Below, piece after piece: positions 43,762 to 53,005 of a stretch of DNA of 64,000 nt; the first letter of the stretch is position 1, and the number at the start of each line of letters is the position of its first letter. Location of the stretch: positions 1 through 64,000 of the forward strand of contig CASIAE010000013.1 of assembly GCA_949372605.1 (NCBI GenBank), in the 5' to 3' direction. The notes under the pieces are model-generated. The model worked only from the letters and a program-made list of their open reading frames with translations, searched no databases and was not told where the DNA came from. Both the position numbers and the translations under genes were made by a program. The DNA comes from an uncultured Flavobacteriaceae bacterium. GTDB lineage: Bacteria; Bacteroidota; Bacteroidia; Flavobacteriales; Flavobacteriaceae.

Positions 43762-44634
43762 ATGGCAAAGAAGGACAGAAAAAAAAGACCTTGGATTCAG
43801 AAGTTATTGAACCGCTACCGTTTGGTAGTCATAAACGAAAAAACTTTTGAAGAGCGCTTTTATTTTAGACTTTCTAGACTCAACATTATTATTATTGTTT
43901 TTCTATTTATTTCCTTAATAACCACCGCTGCCATTTTGTCCATCGCTTATTCCCCCCTTAAAGAATTTATTCCAGGCTATACCTCAACAAAGCTCAGAAA
44001 AGACGCCATAGAAAATAGCTTTGCATTGGATTCGATTTCACGTCTTTTTCAAAAACAAGACAGGTATATAAAGTCAATTAAAAGCGCATTGAAGGGAGAG
44101 GTTGAGTGGGATAGCATTTCAAAAATAAATGACAATTCAACTCCAACCAATCAGTCGATAAATCTGCCAGAAACAGAAGTAGTAGACTCAATTCTCAGGG
44201 CTGAAGTTTTACAAGAGGACAAATATAATGTTGTTGGAAATCCCAATGGAAACGTAAAGTTTCTTTTATACCCTCCCGCCAAGGGTCCAATTTCTCAGGG
44301 GTATAATCCCGAATTAAAACATTTTGCGATAGATGTAGTGTTAGAAAAAAACACGCCGATAAAATCTGTTGCAGAAGGAACCGTTATTTTTTCCGAATGG
44401 TCAGCTGAAACCGGCTATGTGATGATCGTGGAGCACGCTCACGATCTTTTAACAGTCTACAAGCACAATTCTTCTTTAAACAAAGAACAGGGCGACATCG
44501 TAAGCGCTGGTGAAGTAATTGCCTCCGCCGGGAATACCGGAGAACTTTCTACAGGCTGGCATTTGCATTTTGAATTGTGGGCGAACGGATATCCTATGGA
44601 TCCAACAAATTTTATTGATTTTTCAGAAGAATAA
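43762..44634 (+). CDS. M23 family metallopeptidase
   Basis: The 290-residue product has a basic cytoplasmic N-terminus, one membrane helix (residues about 42-66), a periplasmic linker and an M23 (LytM/gp37-like) domain from about residue 165. Zinc-site pieces are HFAIDVV near 190, where H-x-x-x-D is expected, and HLHFELWANG near 270 with H-x-H. These enzymes cut peptidoglycan cross-links or, if inactive, activate amidases; the motif set looks complete. The GH3 gene follows three bases after. Confidence 0.9.
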   Translation: MAKKDRKKRPWIQKLLNRYRLVVINEKTFEERFYFRLSRLNIIIIVFLFISLITTAAILSIAYSPLKEFIPGYTSTKLRKDAIENSFALDSISRLFQKQDRYIKSIKSALKGEVEWDSISKINDNSTPTNQSINLPETEVVDSILRAEVLQEDKYNVVGNPNGNVKFLLYPPAKGPISQGYNPELKHFAIDVVLEKNTPIKSVAEGTVIFSEWSAETGYVMIVEHAHDLLTVYKHNSSLNKEQGDIVSAGEVIASAGNTGELSTGWHLHFELWANGYPMDPTNFIDFSEE

Positions 44635-44637
44635 AAA

Positions 44638-46119
44638 ATGAAATCTACAGGAGCAAAAATTTTCGCTGCGGCCATCCACCTTAAAAACAAAGCATGGATT
44701 TCGGACCCCTTGAAATATCAAAAAAAAACATTTAGTGATCTCATTAAAAAAGCCAAAAACACCTCTTTTGGAAAAGATCATTTTTTCGAAAATATTTCTA
44801 ATTATGAAGCCTTTAAAAAAGCCGTTCCCGTCAGGGACTATGAAGGACTGAAGCCTTATGTTGATAAAATGCTAGAAGGAAATTCGGATGTCTTGTGGCC
44901 TGGAAAACCACTCTATTATGCCAAAACCAGCGGAACCACCTCTGGGGTAAAACACATTCCCATCAGCAAAGAATCGATGCCTGCTCATATTCAAGCGGCG
45001 AGAGATGCCCTGTTAAATTACATTCATGAAACAGGGAATGCGGACTTTGTTAAAGGCAAACAAATTTTTCTTCAGGGAAGTCCAATCTTAGATAAAAAAG
45101 GAGACAGCACATTTGGAAGATTGTCAGGAATCGTTGCACATTACGTACCCAAATATTTACAGAAAACCAGAATGCCTTCTTGGGAGACCAACTGCATAGA
45201 GGACTGGGAAACAAAGGTTGACTTAGTTGTCGAGGAAACAATATCCGAAAACATGACCCTCATCGCAGGAATTCCTTCTTGGGTGCAGATGTATTTTGAG
45301 AAACTGATTGAAAAGTCAAAAAAGCCTGTAGGAGAATTATTCAAAAATTTTTCTTTATTTGTTTATGGCGGTGTTAATTATGAACCCTATCGGCCACTAT
45401 TTGAAGAACTTATTGGAAAAAAGGTAGACAGCATTGAGTTGTTCCCAGCTTCAGAAGGTTTTTTCGCCTATCAAGATCAACAAAACAATAAAGGCCTTTT
45501 GCTTCTCGTAAACCACGGAATTTTTTATGAATTCATTGAAGTAGCACACTTCTCTGAAGAAAACCCTAAAAGAATTTCTTTGGAACAGGTGAAGCTAGAT
45601 GTTAATTATGTTTTGATCATTACCACCACTGCAGGACTTTGGGCCTATAACATTGGCGACACGGTTAAATTTGTCTCCCTAACTCCCTATAGAATTTTGG
45701 TAACAGGAAGAATTAAGCATTTTATTTCTGCATTTGGAGAACACGTTATCGGTAAAGAAGTTGAAACGGCAATCGAAAAAGTTTGCCTTGGCACTTCAAT
45801 TCAAGTCAAAGAATTCACGGTCGCTCCTCAGATAAAACCGGAGAATGGTTTGCCCTATCACGAATGGTTTGTTGATTTTGTGAACCCACCCGAAGACTTC
45901 AATAAATTTGCTGAAGGCTTAGACACTGAAATGCAGACCCAAAACGTCTATTATGAAGACTTGATTAAAGGAAAAGTATTAAAACAACTGGTAGTAACTC
46001 AGGTAGCAAGTGGAGGTTTCCAAACCTACATGAAAAGCATCGGTAAACTAGGAGGGCAAAACAAGATTCCAAGATTGTCGGACGACAGAAAGATTTGCAA
46101 TCAATTGCCTTTAAAATAG
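44638..46119 (+). CDS. GH3 auxin-responsive promoter family protein
   Basis: The 493-residue product belongs to the GH3 branch of acyl-adenylate-forming enzymes. ATP-binding motifs are LYYAKTSGTTSGVKHIPIS near residue 97-115, ELFPASEGFFAYQ near 265-278 with the second motif, and YNIGDTVKFVSLTPYRILVTGR near 340-360. Plant relatives conjugate amino acids to hormones; the substrate of the common flavobacterial form is unknown. It begins a run of co-directed genes for a methyltransferase and a glycosyltransferase. Confidence 0.9.
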   Translation: MKSTGAKIFAAAIHLKNKAWISDPLKYQKKTFSDLIKKAKNTSFGKDHFFENISNYEAFKKAVPVRDYEGLKPYVDKMLEGNSDVLWPGKPLYYAKTSGTTSGVKHIPISKESMPAHIQAARDALLNYIHETGNADFVKGKQIFLQGSPILDKKGDSTFGRLSGIVAHYVPKYLQKTRMPSWETNCIEDWETKVDLVVEETISENMTLIAGIPSWVQMYFEKLIEKSKKPVGELFKNFSLFVYGGVNYEPYRPLFEELIGKKVDSIELFPASEGFFAYQDQQNNKGLLLLVNHGIFYEFIEVAHFSEENPKRISLEQVKLDVNYVLIITTTAGLWAYNIGDTVKFVSLTPYRILVTGRIKHFISAFGEHVIGKEVETAIEKVCLGTSIQVKEFTVAPQIKPENGLPYHEWFVDFVNPPEDFNKFAEGLDTEMQTQNVYYEDLIKGKVLKQLVVTQVASGGFQTYMKSIGKLGGQNKIPRLSDDRKICNQLPLK

Positions 46120-46125
46120 AAGCTT

Positions 46126-46650
46126 ATGTATGAAAAAACTTCTCATGAAAAAAGGTATCAAAGAACGTTTTCATTTTTAAAAACACATATTTCTAAAGAA
46201 TCTAAAACCTTAGACTTGGGCGTTGAAAACCCGTTCTCTAAGTTCCTTAAAAGCAAAGGATTTAAGATTGAAAACACCAATGGAGAGGATTTGGACGAAG
46301 ACCTTTCTGCTGTTCTAGACACTGACGCAGAAGTAATTACGGCTTTCGAAATCTTAGAGCACTTGTTATCGCCCTACGTACTTTTAAAAAAAATTAAAGC
46401 TAAAAAATTATTGATAAGTGTTCCTTTAAAATTATGGTTTTCTCCCGCTTACAGAAGCTCAACGGATTTGAGAGACAGACACTATCACGAGTTTGAAGCC
46501 TGGCAATTGGATTGGCTTTTAGAAAAAACAGGCTGGACAATTATTGCCTCAGACAAATGGACCAATCCAACCAAAAAAATTGGAATCAGAACACTGTTTA
46601 GGTTTTTTGTGCCCAGGTACTACATTGTTTACGCGGAAAAAAGAGACTAG
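46126..46650 (+). CDS. SAM-dependent methyltransferase-like protein
   Basis: The 174-residue product is a short methyltransferase-like protein. TLDLGVENPFSKFLKSKGF near residue 29 sits where motif I belongs but lacks the usual G-x-G-x-G. ITAFEILEHLLSPYVLLKKI near 66-86 matches motif IV of the methyltransferase-11/23 type. It may have weak or altered cofactor binding. It lies six bases after the GH3 gene and six before the glycosyltransferase gene, so the three are likely one operon. Confidence 0.75.
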   Translation: MYEKTSHEKRYQRTFSFLKTHISKESKTLDLGVENPFSKFLKSKGFKIENTNGEDLDEDLSAVLDTDAEVITAFEILEHLLSPYVLLKKIKAKKLLISVPLKLWFSPAYRSSTDLRDRHYHEFEAWQLDWLLEKTGWTIIASDKWTNPTKKIGIRTLFRFFVPRYYIVYAEKRD

Positions 46651-46656
46651 ATTATT

Positions 46657-47512
46657 TTGAAATTTTACATCATCATACCAGCGCATAATGAAGAAGAAAA
46701 CATCGGATTGACCCTTGATTCGCTCGTGAACCAAACCTTAATTCCGGATCAACTGATTATTGTTAACGACAACTCTTCAGACAGTACGAAAATGATCGTT
46801 GAAGCCTTTGTCAAAAAACATTCTTGGATCAGGCTTATTAATAAGCGATCAACAGACCAACACCTTCCGGGGGCAAAGATAATAGACGCCTTCAACACAG
46901 GCTATGATGAATTAGACGAACACTTTGATGTGATCTGTAAGTTTGATGCCGACATGGTTTTTGAGTCTAATTATTTAGAAAAACTAGCACAACATTTTAA
47001 TAGCAAACCCTAAGCTTGGAATGGCGGCAGGCTTCTGTTATATTAAAAAACACAATGCTTGGGTTTTAGAAAACCTCACCCAAAAAGAGCACATAAGAGG
47101 TGCTTTGAAGGCTTATAAAAAACAATGTTTTTTACAAATAGGTAAACTGAGATCATCCATCGGCTGGGACACCATTGATGAATTGTTGGCACAATACTAT
47201 CAATGGGATATTTTAACCGATGAAACATTAAAGGTAAAGCACCTCAAACCTACGGGGCAAAATTATAGCGCAGGCGCTCAATTTTTGCAGGGAGTTGCGA
47301 CTTACCGCATGCGACTGGGCTTGGCATTGACCCTTATCATTGGTTTTAAAATGGCGATTATGAAAAGAAAACCACTACTTTTTTTTGACTTTATCAAAGG
47401 ATATTTTAAGGCAAAAAAAGAAGAACAAACCTATTTAGTTGATCCAAAACAAGGAAAATTTATAAGAGACTTGAGATGGAACGGGATTTTTAAAAAGATT
47501 AAACTTAATTGA
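46657..47512 (+). pseudogene. Family 2 glycosyltransferase, frameshifted
   Basis: The first frame (46657-47013) holds the GT2 core: FYIIIPAHNEEENIGLTLDS at the start, IIVNDNSSDSTKMIV near 34 and CKFDADMVFESNYL near 92-105 with the D-x-D. It stops after FNSKP. Another frame then carries on as KLGMAAGFCYIKKHNAWVLE through IGWDTIDELLAQYY, the acceptor-side E-D-like region, to a hydrophobic C-terminus at 47512. One extra C in the AAACCC at the join restores a 285-residue protein. It is either a decayed gene or carries a sequence error. The substrate is unknown. Confidence 0.85.
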
Positions 47513-47549
47513 GAAATCACTTGATTATCTTTACACTAAAGTCAAAAGA

Positions 47550-48822
47550 ATGAACGTATTAGTATTAGGAAGTGGAGGTCGAGAACACACTTTTTGTTGG
47601 AAACTTGCACAAAGTAAAATTGTAGAAGGGCTTTATGCTGCTCCGGGGAACGCGGGAACTGCATTAATAGCAAACAACCTAGACTTTGGGGTCAATGATT
47701 TTGCCGCAGTCAAAAAAGCGGCACTGTTACACAACATCGATTTGGTGGTTGTCGGCCCTGAAGATCCGCTTGTGAATGGAATTCATGATTTCTTTTTAGA
47801 CGATATTAAATTAAAACATATACCCGTAATAGGTCCTCAAAAACTCGCTGCAACCCTCGAAGGAAGCAAAGAATTTGCTAAAGAGTTCATGATGCGCCAT
47901 AACATTCCGACGGCAAAATACGGAAGTTTTTCTCCCGAAAACATTGAAGAAGGCTATCAGTTTTTAGATCAACTTTCTCCTCCTTATGTTTTAAAAGCTG
48001 ACGGTTTGGCTGGAGGAAAAGGCGTTCTCATTATTGAAGACCTTTTGGAAGCAAAAGAGGAATTGTCTAATATGTTGTTGGACAAAAAATTTGGAGCAGC
48101 ATCTGCCAAGGTTGTGATCGAAGAGTTTTTGACAGGAATAGAGCTTTCTTGCTTTGTTTTAACAGACGGAAAATCATTTGTTACCTTTCCCATGGCCAAA
48201 GACTACAAAAAAATAGGAGAAGGGGATACAGGCCTCAACACAGGCGGTATGGGAGCGGTTTCACCCGTTCCGTTTGCCGACGAAGCTTTTACAGAAAAAA
48301 TCCATCAACAAGTTGTTGTTCCAACAATTAATGGATTAGCAAAGGATAACATTCCTTATGTTGGATTTGTTTTTATAGGTTTAATCAAAATCGGAGAAGA
48401 CCCTTTTGTCATTGAATACAATGTTAGAATGGGAGATCCAGAAACAGAAGTTGTTTTACCTAGAATAAAAAACGATTTTGGAGAAATACTTATGGCCGTT
48501 GGAGCGCAAAGGCTGTCTGAAATTAAGTTGGAAATTGACACTCGTGCAGTGACAACAGTAGTAGCCGTTTCAGGAGGATACCCTGAGGATTACCAAAAGG
48601 GCAAGGTGATTTTAGGGCTGGACAGAGTTGAAGAAAGTCAAGTTTTTCATGCGGGCACGATTAATGATTGCCGATGAAATAAAGACCAATGGTGGACGTG
48701 TTTTGGCCGTAACGTCTTTTGGAAAAAACTACCAAGAAGCGATCGATCAATCGTTTAGTCAACTAGAAAAAATTCAGTACGAAGGAATTTATTACAGAAA
48801 AGACATAGGTTTTGACCTATAG
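47550..48822 (+). pseudogene. purD: Phosphoribosylamine-glycine ligase, frameshifted near 3' end
   Basis: PurD joins glycine to phosphoribosylamine in purine synthesis. The first frame gives 375 codons with NVLVLGSGGREHTFCWKL at the start, PSKEFAK-like EGSKEFAKEFM near 110, the ATP-grasp loop VLKADGLAGGKGVLI near 148, and EYNVRMGDPETEVVLPRI near 288. It stops after FHAGTINDCR. The next frame continues DEIKTNGGRVLAVTSFGKNY to YYRKDIGF at 48822, the normal ending. Removing one T of GATTGCC restores GTINDADEIKTNGG. PurD is usually required for purine prototrophy, so an error in the sequence is as likely as a real lesion. A near-consensus promoter, TATCTTTA, is at 47526. Confidence 0.88.
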
Positions 48823-49047
48823 AAAAGAATGTGCAGAAGTGTCTTTGTCTTCTTCTTCGTTCTTATCGAAAGATCTAAGTTGAAGGATCCAGTAAACTCC
48901 AGCAGCAAGGCCAATTGCCATGAAAAACCAACTAATAAAATTTGCGGCCCACCAGCTCTGTAGCTCTATATCGGCAAGAATATTATAAGGAACTAACAGT
49001 AATTCTTCGAATAGACTGGCAATGGCTTCAAAAATTTTTTTCATCAA
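48817..49047 (-). CDS. DUF6341 family small membrane protein
   Basis: The 76-residue product has one membrane helix (residues about 36-56, NFISWFFMAIGLAAGVYWI), a conserved ELQSWWAAN stretch before it and an acidic tail ending AHSFL, as in DUF6341, a short family found in Flavobacteriia next to purD. Function is unknown. It converges on purD with a six-base overlap and is divergent from the DUF6427 gene. Confidence 0.8.
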   Translation of the reverse strand: MMKKIFEAIASLFEELLLVPYNILADIELQSWWAANFISWFFMAIGLAAGVYWILQLRSFDKNEEEDKDTSAHSFL

Positions 49048-49066
49048 CGAGGGTTTATTTATATTG

Positions 49067-49074
49067 CAAAAATA
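49067..49074 (-). promoter_or_regulatory. -7 promoter element (TATTTTTG) of the DUF6341 gene
   Basis: On the minus strand this exact match lies 19 bases before the start at 49047. Confidence 0.5.
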
Positions 49075-49086
49075 ACAAAAAGGAAC

Positions 49087-50010
49087 ATGATTGCCAATCT
49101 TTTTAAAAAACCTAACGATCTAAATTATTTTATAACTGGATTTCTGATTTTATTAGGGTCTTTTTTGAATCAATTTGAAGCGGTTAGTGCTGAAGGAGTC
49201 CTATCTCAAACTTACGACTCAATTATTCTTTTTTTGATAGCTTTTTCATTCATGATCTTCACGGATAGTTATCTTAAGCAACAGAATTTTTTTAAAAAAA
49301 GAAGCGATTATAAAATGTTTTATGCACTGCTCTTTATTGCAATTCCAGTTATTAAAATCAATCTTTATATTCTTTTAGCCCCTTTTCTATTATTATTTTC
49401 GATCTATAACATGAACCTGTCTTTTGCCTCAAAAATGAATGTTAAACCTTTTTTTGACACAGGTCTTTTTATTGCTTTTACCACATTACTTTATCCTTTT
49501 AATGCTCTATTCTTCATCATTCCTTTTCTGTTAATAATAACCAGCAATGGAAATCAATTTAAAAGATTGCTTTCGCTATTTCTAGCACCATTGGTTATTG
49601 CTTTTATTGCTTATCCTATTTTTAGCATTTTAGAAATCGACAGAATTCAAGAGAATTTAAGCCAATGGACTTGGGAATTAAAACCATTTGCTCTAACTCT
49701 GGGAACTCAATTGTTTTGGTACGTAACCATTGGATTTGGCCTGTTGATGTTAATCGTTGACTTATCGAAGGGGAAAGATCTTTTTGGGTATCAAAAGCAA
49801 AATCACTCATGGATAATTCTATTTTTTTTAATTGTTCTTTTTACGATTTACGGGACAAATAACACAACGCTTTTATTCTATCTTTTATTTCCAATCTCCA
49901 TTTTTGTCGGTAGAGTTTCCCAAAGGATGAAGAGTGATTTTTCAAGAAATATTCTGCCAACGCTAATCATCATCGGAATTTTACTTTTAAAATTCCCACT
50001 TTTTAATTGA
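49087..50010 (+). CDS. DUF6427 family membrane protein
   Basis: The 307-residue product is an integral membrane protein with about ten hydrophobic segments and starts MIANLFKKPNDLNYFITGF, typical of DUF6427, a Flavobacteriia family of unknown role usually found beside DUF6341 and purine genes. No catalytic motif is seen. ATG 49087 lies directly opposite the DUF6341 start with 39 bases between them. Confidence 0.82.
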   Translation: MIANLFKKPNDLNYFITGFLILLGSFLNQFEAVSAEGVLSQTYDSIILFLIAFSFMIFTDSYLKQQNFFKKRSDYKMFYALLFIAIPVIKINLYILLAPFLLLFSIYNMNLSFASKMNVKPFFDTGLFIAFTTLLYPFNALFFIIPFLLIITSNGNQFKRLLSLFLAPLVIAFIAYPIFSILEIDRIQENLSQWTWELKPFALTLGTQLFWYVTIGFGLLMLIVDLSKGKDLFGYQKQNHSWIILFFLIVLFTIYGTNNTTLLFYLLFPISIFVGRVSQRMKSDFSRNILPTLIIIGILLLKFPLFN

Positions 50011-50021
50011 TCACCAAATCG

Positions 50022-50029
50022 TATCTTTG
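50022..50029 (+). promoter_or_regulatory. -7 promoter element (TATCTTTG) of the DUF4254-GT9 pair
   Basis: The exact match lies 30 bases before ATG 50060, giving this pair its own promoter after the DUF6427 gene. Confidence 0.55.
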
Positions 50030-50059
50030 AAAAAATAACTAAAAAACAAATTCACACGA

Positions 50060-50677
50060 ATGAGTGATAATGAAATAAGCAAAACTGCAACAGGGATTTT
50101 TAAGGAAAGCATTGACAAGTATCACTTGCTTGACACTGTTGATCAGCCTTTTAGCAACCCCTACCCGTCGGGCACCGTAGCGCACCTACTATACAGAAAA
50201 AACTGGATTGATACTGTTCAGTGGCATTTTGAAGATTTGATTAGAGACCCTGAAATTGAACCAGTTTCTGGAATGCAACTCAAAAGAAAGATTGATGCTT
50301 CCAACCAAGACAGAACGGATATGGTTGAATACATAGACAGTTTTTTCTTAGATAAACACAAAGAAGTCAATGCACTTGAAAATGCTACGATAAATTCAGA
50401 AAGTCCAGCCTGGGCCATTGATCGCTTGTCAATTTTAGAGTTGAAAATCTATCACATGGAAGAGGAGGTCAATCGCGAAAGCGCCTCTGCAACCCACAAA
50501 GAGAGCTGCAATATTAAATTAAGTATTCTGCTGGACCAACGCATAGACTTGTGCAGTGCAATTGATCAGCTTTTGGAGGACATTGCTGGCGGCAGAAAAT
50601 ACATGAAAGTTTACAAACAAATGAAAATGTATAATGATGATTCTTTGAATCCGATCTTGTATAAAGACAAATCATAA
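50060..50677 (+). CDS. DUF4254 domain-containing protein
   Basis: The 205-residue soluble protein is helical and matches DUF4254: NPYPSGTVAHLLYRKNWIDT near residue 33-52, VQWHFEDLIRDPEI near 54 and a C-terminal RIDLCSAIDQLLEDI-type helix. The family has no known activity but is regularly placed before a heptosyltransferase-like gene, as here (six bases), so a part in lipopolysaccharide or other surface glycan synthesis is inferred. Confidence 0.86.
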   Translation: MSDNEISKTATGIFKESIDKYHLLDTVDQPFSNPYPSGTVAHLLYRKNWIDTVQWHFEDLIRDPEIEPVSGMQLKRKIDASNQDRTDMVEYIDSFFLDKHKEVNALENATINSESPAWAIDRLSILELKIYHMEEEVNRESASATHKESCNIKLSILLDQRIDLCSAIDQLLEDIAGGRKYMKVYKQMKMYNDDSLNPILYKDKS

Positions 50678-50683
50678 AACAAA

Positions 50684-51715
50684 ATGAAGAATCCGCATCA
50701 CTTGTTGCTAATTCGTTTTTCGGCGCTAGGCGATGTGGCGATGCTGGTTCCTGTGATCCGTTGCCTCTATCAAAAGTATCCTGATTTAATAATCACTTTC
50801 CTCGGGAGGCCTTTTACAAAATCATTATTTAGAGAGTTTGAAAACTTCAATTTTCACCCAGTAGATTTTGGTGAAAAGCACAAGGGAATCATAGGGATGT
50901 GGCGCCTTTTTAAGGAACTTAAAAACATTCCGTTTTCTGGAATAGCAGATTTACATTCGGTTTTGAGGACTCATTTATTGTCTTTGTTTTTTAAGTTAAC
51001 TTTTTTTAAAGTAAAAAAAATTGACAAAGGCCGCCGTGAGAAGCACTTATTGACAAGAAGTGTAAATAAGAAATTTCAACCTCTGACGCCAACAATCTAT
51101 CGTTATACAGACGTTTTTAGGAAGCTTGGTTTTCCAGTTGAATTAGATTCTCATGAGTTTTCATTTAAAAGAGAATTCCCCAAAAGCATTCTAACACATT
51201 TTGAAGCCAAAAATAAAAAATGGATCGGGATCGCTCCTTTTACTTCCTTTCAAGGTAAAATGTACCCTTTAGATCAAATGCAGCAAGTGATTGCTTCCCT
51301 TGAAAAGGAATTTCAAATTTTTTTATTTGGCGCTGGAGCTGTCGAAAAAGAGCGATTAGAGGTTTGGGAGAGGTCCTATGAAAACGTTTATTCTACCGCT
51401 GGACGTGTTTCTTTTGAAGACCAGCTCGACCTTATGCCACATTTGGATTTAATGATTTCTATGGATTCTGCCAATGGTCATTTGGCGGCAAATTATGGAA
51501 TTTCAGTGCTAACTCTATGGGGGCTTACACATCCTTTTTGTGGTTTTTCTCCGTTCAATCAACCCGCAACAAATGCCTTGCTTTTGGACAGAAAAAAATA
51601 CCCCAAAATCCCAACTTCTGTTTTCGGGAATAAAATCCCAAAAGGATATGAAGAAGCTTTTAGATCATTAACTCCTTTGACCGTAATTGAAAAAACTTTA
51701 GAAATTATTAATTAG
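50684..51715 (+). CDS. Family 9 glycosyltransferase (heptosyltransferase-like)
   Basis: The 343-residue product has the GT9 (LPS heptosyltransferase) layout: LLLIRFSALGDVAMLVPVI at residue 5-24 with the conserved G-D, DLHSVLRTHLLS near 88, IGIAPFTSFQGKMYP near 182, the donor region LFGAGAVEKERLE near 218, and MISMDSANGHLAANYGI near 262 with the S/T-x-D-S-x-x-x-H motif. It probably adds a sugar to lipid A core or a related surface glycan; the donor cannot be told. Confidence 0.9.
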   Translation: MKNPHHLLLIRFSALGDVAMLVPVIRCLYQKYPDLIITFLGRPFTKSLFREFENFNFHPVDFGEKHKGIIGMWRLFKELKNIPFSGIADLHSVLRTHLLSLFFKLTFFKVKKIDKGRREKHLLTRSVNKKFQPLTPTIYRYTDVFRKLGFPVELDSHEFSFKREFPKSILTHFEAKNKKWIGIAPFTSFQGKMYPLDQMQQVIASLEKEFQIFLFGAGAVEKERLEVWERSYENVYSTAGRVSFEDQLDLMPHLDLMISMDSANGHLAANYGISVLTLWGLTHPFCGFSPFNQPATNALLLDRKKYPKIPTSVFGNKIPKGYEEAFRSLTPLTVIEKTLEIIN

Positions 51716-51724
51716 TTTTAAAAA

Positions 51725-52768
51725 CTAGACGTCGTCGTAATCTACCTTAAGGTGTGTAGTGCTAATGTGTGCTTGACAAGTCAGAATCAATCCTTCTTCT
51801 ATTTCTTCGTCAGTTAAAACCTGATTGTTATCCATTGTGACAGTTCCTTCCTTAATTCTAGCAATACAACTGCTACAAACACCTCCTTGACAAGAATAGG
51901 GGACGTCAATTTTGTTCTGAAGGGCAACGTCTAAAATGCTTTTCCCCTTCGCGTTTTCAAACGTATAGGATTCTTCATCGTAAATAATTTCTAATGACGC
52001 TTTTCCTGAATTGCTTTCGACAGTTGCAACCTCTTTTTTTTCAGAAGCAGTAAATAATTCAAAATGAATGTTTTCTTTTAAAACAGCTTTTTCCACGAGC
52101 GTATCAGAAACAGTATTGATCATTTGTTTAGGACCGCAGAGGTAAAAATGATCGACGGGCTTATCATAGTTGTTTAAAAAGTTTTTCACCACCGGGGCTT
52201 CGATTCGTCCAAAAAAGCTGTTTTCTTCGTTTGATTGACTGAAAACCCAAGTGACTTTGAATCGTGATTCGCACGTTTTTTCTAGCTCCTTAAGTTCGTT
52301 AAGAAACATGGTATCTTTTGGAGTTTTGTTTCCATAGACCAAAGAAAATTCATTCTCAGGATGACTTGAAAGTACTGTTTTAATGATTGACATGATTGGC
52401 GTAATACCACTTCCGGCAGCAAAGGCAACTATTTTTTCAGCAGTTCCTTTAGGATTATATAAAAACCGGCCTTGCGGAGAACCGACTAAGACGCTATCTT
52501 TAATCTGAAGCACGTTATTGGCAAAAGAAGAAAAGACCCCTTCTGGAATTTGTTTGATCCCTACTTGAAGCGCTTCGTTCGGCATGCTACAGATTGAATA
52601 AGACCGCCTAACTTTTTGGTCGTTAACCACCGCTTCAAGGGTAAGGTATTGGCCTGATTTGAAACTAAATTTTTCTTTTTTATCAGAAGGAACCTCAAAT
52701 GATAAGATAACTGAATTTGAGGTATTTTGTTCAATATTTGAAATGACCAATGAAAAGAAGTCTGACAT
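51725..52768 (-). CDS. PaaE-like ferredoxin reductase with 2Fe-2S domain
   Basis: The 347-residue enzyme has three domains in the order of phenylacetate-CoA epoxidase reductase PaaE. A FAD-binding barrel has RRSYSICSMP near residue 55; a NADPH-binding domain has FAAGSGITPIMSI near 115 and FYLCGPKQMI near 205. A C-terminal plant-type ferredoxin domain has PYSCQGGVCSSCIARI and a fourth Cys in LILTCQAH. It passes electrons from NAD(P)H to an oxygenase or similar partner. No paa genes are nearby, so the partner is not known. Confidence 0.88.
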   Translation of the reverse strand: MSDFFSLVISNIEQNTSNSVILSFEVPSDKKEKFSFKSGQYLTLEAVVNDQKVRRSYSICSMPNEALQVGIKQIPEGVFSSFANNVLQIKDSVLVGSPQGRFLYNPKGTAEKIVAFAAGSGITPIMSIIKTVLSSHPENEFSLVYGNKTPKDTMFLNELKELEKTCESRFKVTWVFSQSNEENSFFGRIEAPVVKNFLNNYDKPVDHFYLCGPKQMINTVSDTLVEKAVLKENIHFELFTASEKKEVATVESNSGKASLEIIYDEESYTFENAKGKSILDVALQNKIDVPYSCQGGVCSSCIARIKEGTVTMDNNQVLTDEEIEEGLILTCQAHISTTHLKVDYDDV

Positions 52769-52801
52769 GTGTTTTAGTTTAAATTTTAAGCTTATTTATC
52801 A

Positions 52802-52809
52802 CAAAGATA
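52802..52809 (-). promoter_or_regulatory. -7 promoter element (TATCTTTG) of the reductase gene
   Basis: On the minus strand this exact match lies 33 bases before the reductase start. Confidence 0.55.
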
Positions 52810-53005
52810 TTTTAAAAACACTGGATGTCAACAATAAAATTTTGGAGATTTAGCACAAATTTTGTTCAAACATTTAAATTTAAGGCGTTATTTACTAAAG
52901 TGGGGAGTGCCTTGTAAAAACCATTAGAGGCTTTCAATAATATTTTATTCACTAATCACATACTAAAACCCTTGTTTATCAGTTATCACAATTAAACGTT
53001 CCTAC

